From NCBI GenBank assembly GCA_020633195.1, contig JACKEC010000015.1, forward strand, positions 806,001 through 870,000: a stretch of DNA of 64,000 nucleotides, written 5' to 3'. Source of the stretch: Sandaracinaceae bacterium (GTDB lineage Bacteria; Myxococcota_A; Polyangia; Polyangiales; Sandaracinaceae). This document shows, one piece after another, positions 27,080 to 35,193 of this stretch. The translations under genes were made by a program, and so were the position numbers. The stretch's first letter is position 1. The number at the start of each line of letters is the position of its first letter. A model generated the notes under the pieces. The model made no database searches. It was not told the origin of the DNA and saw nothing but the letters and a program-made list of their open reading frames with translations.

Positions 27080-28165
27080 CACTTGCCCCGCTGGCGGCCT
27101 CGGTGAGGTTGCCGCCGGCTTCAATCGCGACCTCCACAGCGAACGGAGCATCCCGATGAACGTCGCGATCCAGGCCGCGAGCGCGATGTAGACGAAGTAC
27201 TGGGGGAGCAGGGCGAGGAAGTCGAGCTCGGTGGCGTTCGCCAGCCGGGCGGTGCAGACCGCGTACATCCCGAGCGGAAACACCATGCCCCAGTACTGGG
27301 GGTCGTATCGCAGGGGAAAGCGCCGGATGACGTGGCGCCAGATCCCGAGGAGGACCAGCAGCGGAATCCACCAGGTCGCGGCGACCCAGAAGAACAGGGT
27401 GAACCCCAACAGGAACGGGCGCATCTGGGTCAGGAACGGCCACGAGTCGGCCGCCAACAGCAGCGTCGATCCGGCCAGCGTCGTGATGGCGACCGCCCCC
27501 ATGTTGATCCAGTAGGGCGGCGTGAGCCGCTCGACGGGCATCGGCACGAAGGTGAAGCGATAGAAGATCAACGTGATGATCGTGACGTAGAGCATGGCGC
27601 CGAGCAGGTACATGCACAGCGTGAAGAAGAGGATCGGCTCGCGGGCGCCAGGCATCTCGGGTGCCAGCGTCGTCCCCAGCACCGACACCGACTGCGTCGC
27701 GACGATCGCGATGAGCCAGGCGCCGTTGATCCCCGACTCCAGCGACGGCTTGTCTTCGCGGACCACGACCGCGGCGAAGAAGCCGTACATGACCAGCACC
27801 CAGAGCGCGATCCCCAGGACCCAGAGCACCTGCGGAACGGTCGCGTCGTGATTCACGATCACGATCTGCGTGCCGAGCACGCAGGTGCCCGCCACGACCG
27901 TGAAGAACCCGGGGCCCCGCCCATGGTCGCGGAGGTCCTCGAGCACCCGACGCGGGTACGCGACCACCCGGATCAGGAGCAGTGAGCCGAGCACCCCGTA
28001 CGCGAGCTCGTTGACGGCCAGCAAGCCAGACGCGATCTCGGGCATGCCCAGCGTCTGCGCGGCCACCGAGACGATGCCCGTCGCCATGACGAGCGCGAAG
28101 TAGCCGGGGAAGAGACCTTGGATGGCGCGCGCGAGTCGGCCTCGGACGCTCATCGGTTCGGTCAT
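27068..28165 (-). CDS. TDT/SLAC1-type membrane transporter (tellurite-resistance/dicarboxylate transporter family)
   Basis: 365 residues, about ten membrane helices: GYFALVMATGIVSVAAQTLG in the first, then alternating hydrophobic segments, and YWGMVFPLGMYAVCTARLA near residue 310, a TehA/SLAC1-family hallmark. Such proteins conduct anions (nitrate, chloride, sulfite, dicarboxylates). It is the last gene of the molybdo-enzyme operon, 9 bases after DUF6755, so it probably moves the enzyme's anionic substrate or product. The final 20 residues are a Pro-rich tail. Confidence 0.9.
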   Translation of the reverse strand: MTEPMSVRGRLARAIQGLFPGYFALVMATGIVSVAAQTLGMPEIASGLLAVNELAYGVLGSLLLIRVVAYPRRVLEDLRDHGRGPGFFTVVAGTCVLGTQIVIVNHDATVPQVLWVLGIALWVLVMYGFFAAVVVREDKPSLESGINGAWLIAIVATQSVSVLGTTLAPEMPGAREPILFFTLCMYLLGAMLYVTIITLIFYRFTFVPMPVERLTPPYWINMGAVAITTLAGSTLLLAADSWPFLTQMRPFLLGFTLFFWVAATWWIPLLVLLGIWRHVIRRFPLRYDPQYWGMVFPLGMYAVCTARLANATELDFLALLPQYFVYIALAAWIATFIGMLRSLWRSRLKPAATSPRPPAGQVPPR

Positions 28166-28174
28166 GACGATCCT

Positions 28175-28399
28175 CTAGTCCAGCCGGTAGACGTACCTGA
28201 GGAGCCCCAGGTTCAGTCCGAGGCACGCGAGACTGGCCAGCGCGGCGGGGAGCGCCGTGGCGGTGTCGCCGCCGAGGTAGGCGTTCATCGTCGCGGTGAG
28301 GAGCCAGAGCTGGAGGACGACGATCACGATCACGAAGAGCAGGACGCCGTTGACGATCGTCATCCGCTGCGAGCGAGCGAATCGGCTGGGCCCGCTCAT
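28175..28399 (-). CDS. DUF6755 family two-helix membrane protein
   Basis: 74 residues from the ATG at 28399, which overlaps the Rieske stop by four bases. Two membrane helices: VLLFVIVIVVLQLWLLTATM and LASLACLGLNLGLLRYVY. The motif LQLWLLTATMNAYLGGD is what I associate with DUF6755, a family of unknown function. A role as small membrane subunit or assembly factor of the complex is inferred from the operon. Confidence 0.7.
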   Translation of the reverse strand: MSGPSRFARSQRMTIVNGVLLFVIVIVVLQLWLLTATMNAYLGGDTATALPAALASLACLGLNLGLLRYVYRLD

Positions 28400-28953
28400 G
28401 TGGACGAGTCCTCGACGCCGGTGGCGTACACGGTCCCATCGCGAACCTCGAGCAGGACACGAGGGAGTCGGCGCCGCGGAGGACCGGCGAGCGGACGCCC
28501 CGTCTCCAGATCGAACCACCCGTTATGGCAGGGGCAGTGGAGCTTGCCGTCGGCCACCGCGGGGACGACCGGGCACTGGAGGTGCGTGCACTGCTGATCG
28601 TAGGCGACGAAGGCGTCCGACCCCGTCCGGACCAACAGCCGAGGGGTGCTGCCTTCTGGATACTCGAAGGTCATGGCGCCGCCCACCGCCAGCTCCTCGG
28701 TGCCCGCGATGGCGACACTCTGCGCCGCCGGTGTAGGCGAGCCCATCAGGCTTTTGACCGCGAGCCACGCCTGTCCGATCGTGAACGCCCCGCTGGTCAG
28801 GACGATGAACTTCACCAGGTCGCGTCGCGACACGTAGTCGTCCTCGCCCCAGTCGACGGGGAAGTCGCGCCGCCACTTCGGCTGCTCCGCGGCGGGACGG
28901 CCATCGGGCGCGACCGTCTCGAGACCCACCTCGGATCGCTCTGAGTCGCTCAC
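28396..28953 (-). CDS. Rieske [2Fe-2S] protein
   Basis: 185 residues. An N-terminal membrane anchor or Tat-like signal (RRDLVKFIVLTSGAFTIGQ, about residues 43-61) precedes a Rieske domain with the two ligand boxes CTHLQCPV and CPCHNGWF, about residues 128 and 147. The twin Arg followed by a hydrophobic stretch suggests folded export by Tat with retention in the membrane. It overlaps its neighbours on both sides by four bases. In this operon it probably passes electrons between the quinone-linked cytochrome and the Fe-S/Mo subunits. Confidence 0.92.
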   Translation of the reverse strand: MSDSERSEVGLETVAPDGRPAAEQPKWRRDFPVDWGEDDYVSRRDLVKFIVLTSGAFTIGQAWLAVKSLMGSPTPAAQSVAIAGTEELAVGGAMTFEYPEGSTPRLLVRTGSDAFVAYDQQCTHLQCPVVPAVADGKLHCPCHNGWFDLETGRPLAGPPRRRLPRVLLEVRDGTVYATGVEDSST

Positions 28954-29600
28954 GCTTCCTCCTCTCCAAACACGGGGCCTTCTCCGAAGACATCGTCAAG
29001 GATGTCGTGCCCGATGGTCCGCTCATACATGGCCGCCGTCACGTCGACGGTCTCCTTCGGCGCGTCGGCTGGGACCATCACTTTGACGCGCGTGTGGATC
29101 GTCTGCGCCCCGAACTTGAACGTGTTGACGGGCTTGGCGTTCGGACGAAGTCGGGCCATCTCGTCGAGCGTGGTGAAGGCCAGCGCTTGGCTCGGACAGA
29201 CCGAGGCGCACATCGGCTTGAGACCGACGGACGTTCGATCGTAGCACATGTCGCACTTCATCATGAGGTTCATCTCGGTGTTCATCTTCGGCACACCGAA
29301 GGGGCAAGCCAGAACACAGTTGTTGCAGCTGATGCATCGCGGCTTACGCGCCGTCTGCACGATGCCGTCCTCCGTGCGCTTGATCGCGTCGGCCGGGCAG
29401 ACCTCCGCGCAGGTGGGTGACTCGCAATGCATGCACACCACCGGGGCGGTCTGAGTGGAGTTCGCGCGGTCCACGAAGTCCAGTTGGATCATCGACTGAC
29501 CCTTGTGGGTGTCGCACTCGGTGCACGCCTGGATGCAGGACTGACACCCGATGCATCGGCTGAGATCGACGAAGAAGTGGAGCTTCTCGGCTAGCGGCAT
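28950..29600 (-). CDS. Four-cluster ferredoxin-type electron transfer subunit (NrfC/DmsB-like)
   Basis: 216 residues from ATG 29600; the longer in-frame version adds 82 shadow residues. Four Cys clusters typical for four [4Fe-4S] centres: CIGCQSCIQACTECD, CMHCESPTCAEVCP, CISCNNCVLACPFGVP and CDMCYDRTSVGLKPMCASVCP. It is the electron-transfer partner of the molybdopterin subunit encoded 16 bases upstream. No signal is present, and the same is true of the Mo subunit. Confidence 0.94.
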   Translation of the reverse strand: MPLAEKLHFFVDLSRCIGCQSCIQACTECDTHKGQSMIQLDFVDRANSTQTAPVVCMHCESPTCAEVCPADAIKRTEDGIVQTARKPRCISCNNCVLACPFGVPKMNTEMNLMMKCDMCYDRTSVGLKPMCASVCPSQALAFTTLDEMARLRPNAKPVNTFKFGAQTIHTRVKVMVPADAPKETVDVTAAMYERTIGHDILDDVFGEGPVFGEEEA

Positions 29601-29616
29601 GGCGGATCGTGCTCTC

Positions 29617-31902
29617 TCACTGTTGAGGCTCGAGCACCGCCGCGTAGTCCGGCGGCGCTTCGGCCTTGGTGACGCGCACGGCGCACACCTTGTATTCGGG
29701 GATCTTCGAGATGGGGTCCTGCGCGGCGATGGTGAGCTGGTTGGCGCTCTTCCGGCCGCCCCAGTGGTACGGGAGGAAGACGGTGTCGGGGCGAATCGTC
29801 TTGACGACCGAGGCGCGAACCGTACAGGTCCCCCGGCGGCTCTCAACCGTGACCCAGTCCGCGTCGGCGATGCCGAGCCGCGCCGCGAGTCGCGGGTGCA
29901 TCTCGCACTTCGGCTCCGGGTAGTGGTCGACGAGGGGACCGATCCGCCGCGTCTGGTTGCCCGACAGGAACTGGCTCACGACGCGCCCTGTCGTGAGGAT
30001 GATCGGGTAGTCGGAGTCCACGTCCTCGGCGGGACCCTCATAGGGGGTCGGGTTGAACCGCGCCTTGCCGTCGGGGAAGTAGAACGGACCCGCGCCCTTC
30101 GCGACGGGGTTCCACGAGCCCGGCTCGAACAGCCGCGGTGTGCCCTGTGGGCCGAGCTCGGGGGCGCCCGGCGGGGTCTCGTCGGGACACGGCCAGAAGA
30201 CGCCGAAGTTCTCCTCGATGCGCTCGTAGGTGACGCCCGAGTAGTCGCAGACGCCCCCCTTGGATGCGGCCCGGAGCTCCTCGAACATCTCGCCGGGGCT
30301 GGCGAACGTGAGCCCCTTCTCGCGCCCGAGCGCCTTGGCGATGTCCTGGATGACTCGCCAGTCCTGCCGCGCCTCGCCGGGAGGATCCACCGCCTTGTTG
30401 ATCCTCACGATCCGGCCCTCGACCTGCGTCACGGTCCCCTCGTCCTCCTCCTGCAGCGACCCCGGCAGCACCACGTCGGCGTAGCGGGCCGTCTCGCTCA
30501 GGAAGAAGTCGATGGCCACGAAGAAGTCGAGCTTCTCGAGCGCCTTGCGGACGAAGTTGTTATCCGGGAGCGATACGACCGGGTTGAAGCAGATCGAGAG
30601 CAGCCCCTTGATCTCGCCCGCGTCCGCCTTGCGGATGATCTCGTAGGCGTCGACGCCGGGCTGCGGCAGCTCATCGGGATCCATGCCCCAGACGCCTGCG
30701 ACGTGGGCGCGGTGGTCGGGGTTGGCGAGGTCTCGTCCGCCCGGGAGCTGATCGCACTTCTGACCGTGCTCGCGCCCGCCCTGGCCGTTGGCCTGGCCGG
30801 TGATCGTCGCGTAGCCACAGTTGGGCCGGCCGATCCGTCCCGACGCGAGCACGATGTTGATCGTGCTGAGCACGTTCTGCACGCCGTGGCTGTGGTGCTC
30901 GATCCCGCGGGCGTGCATCAGGAAGCTCGTCTTGGCGGGCCCCCACCACTCGGCGGCCTGTCGGATGGACTTCTCGGCGATCCCCGTCACCTCGGCGGTG
31001 CGTCGCGGGTTCCACTTGCGCACCTCCTCGGCGACCCGCTCGAAGCCGACGGTGTGTTGCTCGATGAAGTCGTGATCGAGCCAGTCGTTCTCGATCATGA
31101 GGTGCAGGAGGCCGCTGAAGAGCGCGGCGTCCCGACCCGGCTTGATCGGCATGAACAGATCGCACGTCCGAGCGAGCGGCGTGATGCGGGGGTCGACGAC
31201 GATGATCTTCGCGCCGTGCTCCCGCGCCTGCCAGAGGTAGTTGGTCGTGATCGGGGCACACTCGGCCACGTTCGCGCCCGTGACGAGGATGACCTCGGCT
31301 CCGAGGATGTCGTTCCACGGGTTCGCCGCGCGATCCACGCCGAACGCCTTCTTGTTGCCGGCCCCGGCGCTCACCATGCAGAGCCGGCCGTTGTAGTCGA
31401 TGTTGGCCGTACGCAGGCACATGTGGGCGAACTTGCCCATCAGGTAGGTCTTCTCGGTCGTCAGGCTCGCGCCCGACAGCACCGCGAACGCGTCTGGGCC
31501 GTGTTCGGTCTGAATCCGTTCGATGGCCTCGGCGACCCGGGCGATGGCGTCGGCGTAGGGCAGGGCGCGGAACCCCGCGGGGTTCGTCGCGTCCTTCTCG
31601 TAGGCGTGGACCAGGCGATCGGGGTGGCCCTGCTGGAGGTAGCGCTTGACCCCCTTGGGACAGAGCATGCCCCGGTTGAACGGGAACTCGTACCAGGGCT
31701 CGATGCCGATGACCGAGTTGTCCTTCACCTTGAGCTGAACGCCGCACTGCTGGCCGCAGAAGCAGCAATGGGTCTTGACGGTCCGATCGGGCTCGACCCC
31801 CGTATCCACCCGCGCGTCGGTGGCATAGGCGCGGAACGGCCCGAACTCGCGGATCATCTTCAGATCGAGTCCAGGAACGGGTGGCGTGGCGGTCTCGGTC
31901 AT
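29617..31902 (-). CDS. Molybdopterin oxidoreductase catalytic subunit (NasA/NapA-like)
   Basis: 761 residues from ATG 31902; this start overlaps the stop of the cytochrome-like gene by four bases. N-terminal [4Fe-4S] motif HCCFCGQQC and RGMLCPKG at about residues 50-85. Residues about 170-195 read YNGRLCMVSAGAGNKKAFG, matching the RLCM Cys that ligates molybdenum in assimilatory and periplasmic nitrate reductases. The MGD-binding domains follow (IVVDPRITPLARTCD, SLQEEDEGTVTQVEGRI), and the C-terminal barrel has TTGRVVSQFLSGNQTRR. No Tat signal is seen, so a cytoplasmic active site is likely. Substrate is unproven; nitrate or another oxyanion is plausible. Confidence 0.93.
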   Translation of the reverse strand: MTETATPPVPGLDLKMIREFGPFRAYATDARVDTGVEPDRTVKTHCCFCGQQCGVQLKVKDNSVIGIEPWYEFPFNRGMLCPKGVKRYLQQGHPDRLVHAYEKDATNPAGFRALPYADAIARVAEAIERIQTEHGPDAFAVLSGASLTTEKTYLMGKFAHMCLRTANIDYNGRLCMVSAGAGNKKAFGVDRAANPWNDILGAEVILVTGANVAECAPITTNYLWQAREHGAKIIVVDPRITPLARTCDLFMPIKPGRDAALFSGLLHLMIENDWLDHDFIEQHTVGFERVAEEVRKWNPRRTAEVTGIAEKSIRQAAEWWGPAKTSFLMHARGIEHHSHGVQNVLSTINIVLASGRIGRPNCGYATITGQANGQGGREHGQKCDQLPGGRDLANPDHRAHVAGVWGMDPDELPQPGVDAYEIIRKADAGEIKGLLSICFNPVVSLPDNNFVRKALEKLDFFVAIDFFLSETARYADVVLPGSLQEEDEGTVTQVEGRIVRINKAVDPPGEARQDWRVIQDIAKALGREKGLTFASPGEMFEELRAASKGGVCDYSGVTYERIEENFGVFWPCPDETPPGAPELGPQGTPRLFEPGSWNPVAKGAGPFYFPDGKARFNPTPYEGPAEDVDSDYPIILTTGRVVSQFLSGNQTRRIGPLVDHYPEPKCEMHPRLAARLGIADADWVTVESRRGTCTVRASVVKTIRPDTVFLPYHWGGRKSANQLTIAAQDPISKIPEYKVCAVRVTKAEAPPDYAAVLEPQQ

Positions 31903-33089
31903 GGGTGAAAGTTCTCCGCGTCTTCGTCGCCGAGGGGACCCTCTCCGACGCCCGGGTTGACGTGGATGGGCATGGGAATCGGCTGATCGGACGGCGGCGA
32001 CGCGCCGCCCCGATGCACTTGCCACGCGAGCCCCTGCGCCATGGCGAACGAGGCCCGCCGGCAGGGCGGGCAGATCCATTGGTAGTGCTCCGCTTCGCCC
32101 TCGAGCTCGTAGCGGTAGCCGAGCTCTTTCTCGACGGAGATGAGGTCGAGCACGTGCATCTTCGAGGTGAACGCGTGCCCGCAGCGGCGGCAGTGCGCCT
32201 TCTCTTCACTCCGCCCGACGTCTTTGTAGAAGCCGACCCCGAGCTGCGCAGGCCGCTGGAAGATGTGGAAGAACTTGCCGAAGGGGAGCCACAAGAACGT
32301 GGCGATGACCGTGGCGGCGTGGAGGATCGCGATGAAGGTGAAGCCGTAGCCCTTCATCCACGTGTAGCTCGCCGTCAGCATGAGGCCGGTCAGGCTGACC
32401 GCGAATAGGAGAAAGAGGGGGAGGAAGTCCTCGACGAAGCGCTGGACCGCGGCCGCGCCCTCGTCTCGCAATCGTCGGCGGACCGCGAGCATGACGCCCG
32501 CGATCACCAGAAACGAAGCCCAGACCAGCCCGTGAAAGAGGAAGAACGCGGCGGCCGAGTCGTGAGGGAACCGGAACGCCGGGAAGCCGAAGACGACCGC
32601 CTCGTACAGCGACAGATCGCCCGCGACAGGACGGAAGTGGAGCCAGCCGAAGACGAGAGGGAAGGTGATCGCGACCGCGAGGATGCAGCCCCACATGATG
32701 AGCATGTGGGTCAGGCCGCGCAGCCGGTCGCGCTTGAAGATGAAGCGGTTGGCGACGACGTCGAGGCTCATCCGCGACAGCCAGAAGCGAGCGTTGCGCA
32801 GCCGCCAGCCGCGCCGAAAGAAGGCCTGCCATCCCCGACGCCAGTACATCGCCGTCGGCGGCCGGGAGAGCCACATCGCGTAGCGGTAGGTCAACCCGAA
32901 CGTCGCGAACAGGATCGAGAAGGTGTAGGCGACGAGGGCGGCGTCGAAGTGAGCCAGGTTGCGCGACCCGAGCAGGATCAGGACGGCCAGGGTCGCGGTG
33001 GTGCCGAGCCCCCAGGCTGCCGAACGGATGACCTCGCGACTCACGACTCGTGTCCTCCCATGGGCGCCAACGCCCTGAGCCGCGGACAT
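31899..33089 (-). CDS. NarI/HdrE-like membrane cytochrome b subunit with C-terminal zinc ribbon
   Basis: 396 residues from ATG 33089; earlier in-frame codons are not conserved. Five to six membrane helices with His residues suited to b haems (RLRGLTHMLIMWGC, FFLFHGLVWASFL, AILHAATVIATFLWLPFGKFFHIFQ). The PFGKFFHIF segment resembles NarI/HdrE quinone-side subunits. The soluble tail has CRRCGHAF and CPPCR, a zinc-ribbon or rubredoxin-like pair. It is the first gene of the six-gene operon and probably exchanges electrons with the quinone pool. Confidence 0.85.
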   Translation of the reverse strand: MSAAQGVGAHGRTRVVSREVIRSAAWGLGTTATLAVLILLGSRNLAHFDAALVAYTFSILFATFGLTYRYAMWLSRPPTAMYWRRGWQAFFRRGWRLRNARFWLSRMSLDVVANRFIFKRDRLRGLTHMLIMWGCILAVAITFPLVFGWLHFRPVAGDLSLYEAVVFGFPAFRFPHDSAAAFFLFHGLVWASFLVIAGVMLAVRRRLRDEGAAAVQRFVEDFLPLFLLFAVSLTGLMLTASYTWMKGYGFTFIAILHAATVIATFLWLPFGKFFHIFQRPAQLGVGFYKDVGRSEEKAHCRRCGHAFTSKMHVLDLISVEKELGYRYELEGEAEHYQWICPPCRRASFAMAQGLAWQVHRGGASPPSDQPIPMPIHVNPGVGEGPLGDEDAENFHP

Positions 33090-33217
33090 AGCACACCTTG
33101 CCCCCGGGCCCCCGTGTCCTGACTGGAGCTGCAGGAGTCGGGAAGCTCCCCCGCGAACGAGGCTTGCGATTCTACACCGCTGTTCCGTCGAGACTCCTGG
33201 CCGCGGAGCTTCTTGGT

Positions 33218-34036
33218 TCAGCCCGTACCCGTTCGTTGCAGCTGGTCGGGCGGCTCGCTCCAGGGGCGGTTGACTCGCCAATCGCGCACGATGGCTGGGC
33301 GGGCAGCGATCTGGTCGGACCAGCGCCGGACGTGGGCGTACTCGTGCACGGACAGGAACTCGGCGGCGTCGTAGAGCTTCCCGGTCACCAGCGCTCCGTA
33401 CCACGGCCAGTTGGCCATGTCGGCGATGCTGTACTCCTCGCCCGCCAGGTACTCGTGGTCGGCCAGGTGCCGGTTCAGCACGTCGAGCTGGCGCTTGGTC
33501 TCCATCGCGTAGCGGTTGATCGGGTACTCCAGCTTGGTCGGTGCGTACGCGTAGAAGTGGCCGAAGCCGCCACCGAGGAAGGGTCCCGCTCCGGTCTGCC
33601 AGAACAGCCAGTTCAGCGCCTGCGTTCGGTCGGGCAGGCGGCTCGGCAGGAAGGCCTCGAACTTCTCGGCCAGGTACAAGAGGATCGAGCCAGACTCGAA
33701 CACTCGGATCGGCGGATCCGCGGTGCGGTCCAGGAGGGCGGGTATCTTCGAGTTCGGGTTCACGGCGACGAATCCGCTGCCGAACTGGTCACCTTCGTCG
33801 ATGCGGATGAGCCAGGGGTCGTACTCGGCGCCCGCGTGCCCGAGGGACAGAAGCTCCTCGAGCATGATGGTCACCTTCACCCCGTTGGGGGTCGCGAGGG
33901 AGTAGAGCTGCAGTGGGTGTTCGCCCACGGGCAGTTCCTTCTCGTGGGTGGGACCCGCGATGGGTCGGTTGATCTCGGCGAACCGTCCGCCGCTGGGTCG
34001 CGCGGTCCAGACCTTCGGAAGGACGTAGTCGGACAT
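33218..34036 (-). CDS. YghU-like glutathione S-transferase (disulfide-bond oxidoreductase)
   Basis: 272 residues of the YghU/YfcG (nu-class) GST family, which reduce organic peroxides and disulfides with glutathione. Hallmarks: the extended N-terminal segment before LYSLATPNGVKVTIMLEELL, RIDEGDQFGSGFVAVNPNSKIPAL, and DMANWPWYGAL in the helical domain. The active-site Thr-Pro-Asn of the nu class is in LATPNG. It is preceded, same strand, by a LysR gene and an inverted-repeat operator 115 bases upstream. Confidence 0.95.
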   Translation of the reverse strand: MSDYVLPKVWTARPSGGRFAEINRPIAGPTHEKELPVGEHPLQLYSLATPNGVKVTIMLEELLSLGHAGAEYDPWLIRIDEGDQFGSGFVAVNPNSKIPALLDRTADPPIRVFESGSILLYLAEKFEAFLPSRLPDRTQALNWLFWQTGAGPFLGGGFGHFYAYAPTKLEYPINRYAMETKRQLDVLNRHLADHEYLAGEEYSIADMANWPWYGALVTGKLYDAAEFLSVHEYAHVRRWSDQIAARPAIVRDWRVNRPWSEPPDQLQRTGTG

Positions 34037-34150
34037 GGATGCTCCTCTGCGCCTTCGGTGGCGCCGGCTCTTGGTGGTGCGGCCGAGGGGCCGACGAGGA
34101 GAACCTGGGGACGTTCCGAAGGTGGTACCAGGCCGCGAACCCGGAAGTCA

Positions 34151-34170
34151 GCGTTCCAATAACGGAACGC
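34151..34170. promoter_or_regulatory. Candidate LysR operator upstream of the GST gene
   Basis: Perfect inverted repeat GCGTTCC-N6-GGAACGC, about 115 bases upstream of the GST start and directly after the LysR stop codon. The core GTTCC-N6-GGAAC recurs at 35090-35105 in front of the LysR gene. It contains T-N12-A spacing compatible with LysR boxes. Confidence 0.65.
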
Positions 34171-35079
34171 TCATCCGTGCGTCCAGGTCGGCCGGTCGAA
34201 GAACCTGGCGGTCTCGTCCAGGAAAGCCCGGACGCGTGGCGACGTGTGGTGCGTCGTAGGCCACACGGCCGAGAGCACGGCGGTCTGGACGGCCCACGCG
34301 GGCAAGACTCGACGGAGGTGACCCTGGCGGACTCGTGGCTCGGCCACGAAGCTCGGCAAGGCCGCGACGCCGGCCCCGGCGAGCGCGGCGTCCCGTAGCA
34401 GGAGGTGGTCGTTGGATACGAGGTTCGGCTGCTCGGTGATCTCGAAGGTGGTGCCCCTCCGGACGTGGGTCAGCGTCCAGCTCCCCGGAAACGCGGCCAT
34501 CCCGAGCAGGGTGTGTTGCGCGAGCTGGCGCGGGTTTCGGGGCAGCCCCTCCTGCTCCACGTAGGACGGCGCCGCGTAGAGAGCGACCTCGACGCGGGCC
34601 AGCCGGCGGACACGTAGGCTCGCCACGCTGTCCAGCGCATCGGTGTGAATCCTCAGCGCGACATCGTAGCCGTCGCTGATCAGACTGGAGAAGGTACCCG
34701 TGGCAACGATCGATAGGCGAACCTCTGGGTACGTCCGTCCGAATCGCGCGCACAAGGCACCCAGATGGACGCCAGCGAGATCGGGCGGAGCGGACACCCG
34801 CAGCAGTCCGCTCGGCTCCGCCGCACGGTCGAGGACCATGCGCTCCACTTCGTCGAGGTAGGAGAGCGCCGGAGACCCCTGCCGGTGCAGGAGCTCGCCG
34901 GTCTCCGTGATCTGGATCGACCGAGGCGTTCGCAAGAGCAACGTCGCGCCCAGGTCGGACTCGAGCCGGGCGAGTCGGCGACTGATCGTGGACTTGGGCA
35001 GGCTGAGTGTCTTGGCGGCGGAGGTCAGGCTGCCGGTTTCGACCACCGCGAAGAACGCCTCGAGATCCTCGGTGCGCAT
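34171..35079 (-). CDS. LysR family transcriptional regulator
   Basis: 302 residues from ATG 35079. HTH about residues 5-55 (GSLTSAAKTLSLPKSTISRRLARLE), then the effector domain with LRVSAPPDLAGVHLG and ISDGYDVALRIHTD. A start 30 bases earlier would place the first codon inside the second copy of the operator, so I prefer 35079. It lies upstream of and on the same strand as the YghU-like GST gene, its probable target. Confidence 0.93.
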   Translation of the reverse strand: MRTEDLEAFFAVVETGSLTSAAKTLSLPKSTISRRLARLESDLGATLLLRTPRSIQITETGELLHRQGSPALSYLDEVERMVLDRAAEPSGLLRVSAPPDLAGVHLGALCARFGRTYPEVRLSIVATGTFSSLISDGYDVALRIHTDALDSVASLRVRRLARVEVALYAAPSYVEQEGLPRNPRQLAQHTLLGMAAFPGSWTLTHVRRGTTFEITEQPNLVSNDHLLLRDAALAGAGVAALPSFVAEPRVRQGHLRRVLPAWAVQTAVLSAVWPTTHHTSPRVRAFLDETARFFDRPTWTHG

Positions 35080-35089
35080 GGAGGGCACT

Positions 35090-35105
35090 GTTCCACAATC
35101 GGAAC
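35090..35105. promoter_or_regulatory. Second copy of the LysR operator, at the LysR promoter
   Basis: GTTCC-N6-GGAAC, same arms and spacing as at 34153-34168, located 11 bases upstream of the LysR start codon. This fits negative autoregulation. Confidence 0.6.
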
Positions 35106-35193
35106 GCATTCCCAGCCCAGCTCAAATCGTAGTGGATGCGGAACGGTCCGCCGTTGGGGCTGCACGTGGGATGCGGACCAGGTTCGCGCGGCC

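Noticed and set aside
29551..31908. Open frame of 785 codons on the plus strand opposite MopB
   Set aside because: Mirror of the molybdopterin gene; no domain, and the minus strand has clear MopB motifs.
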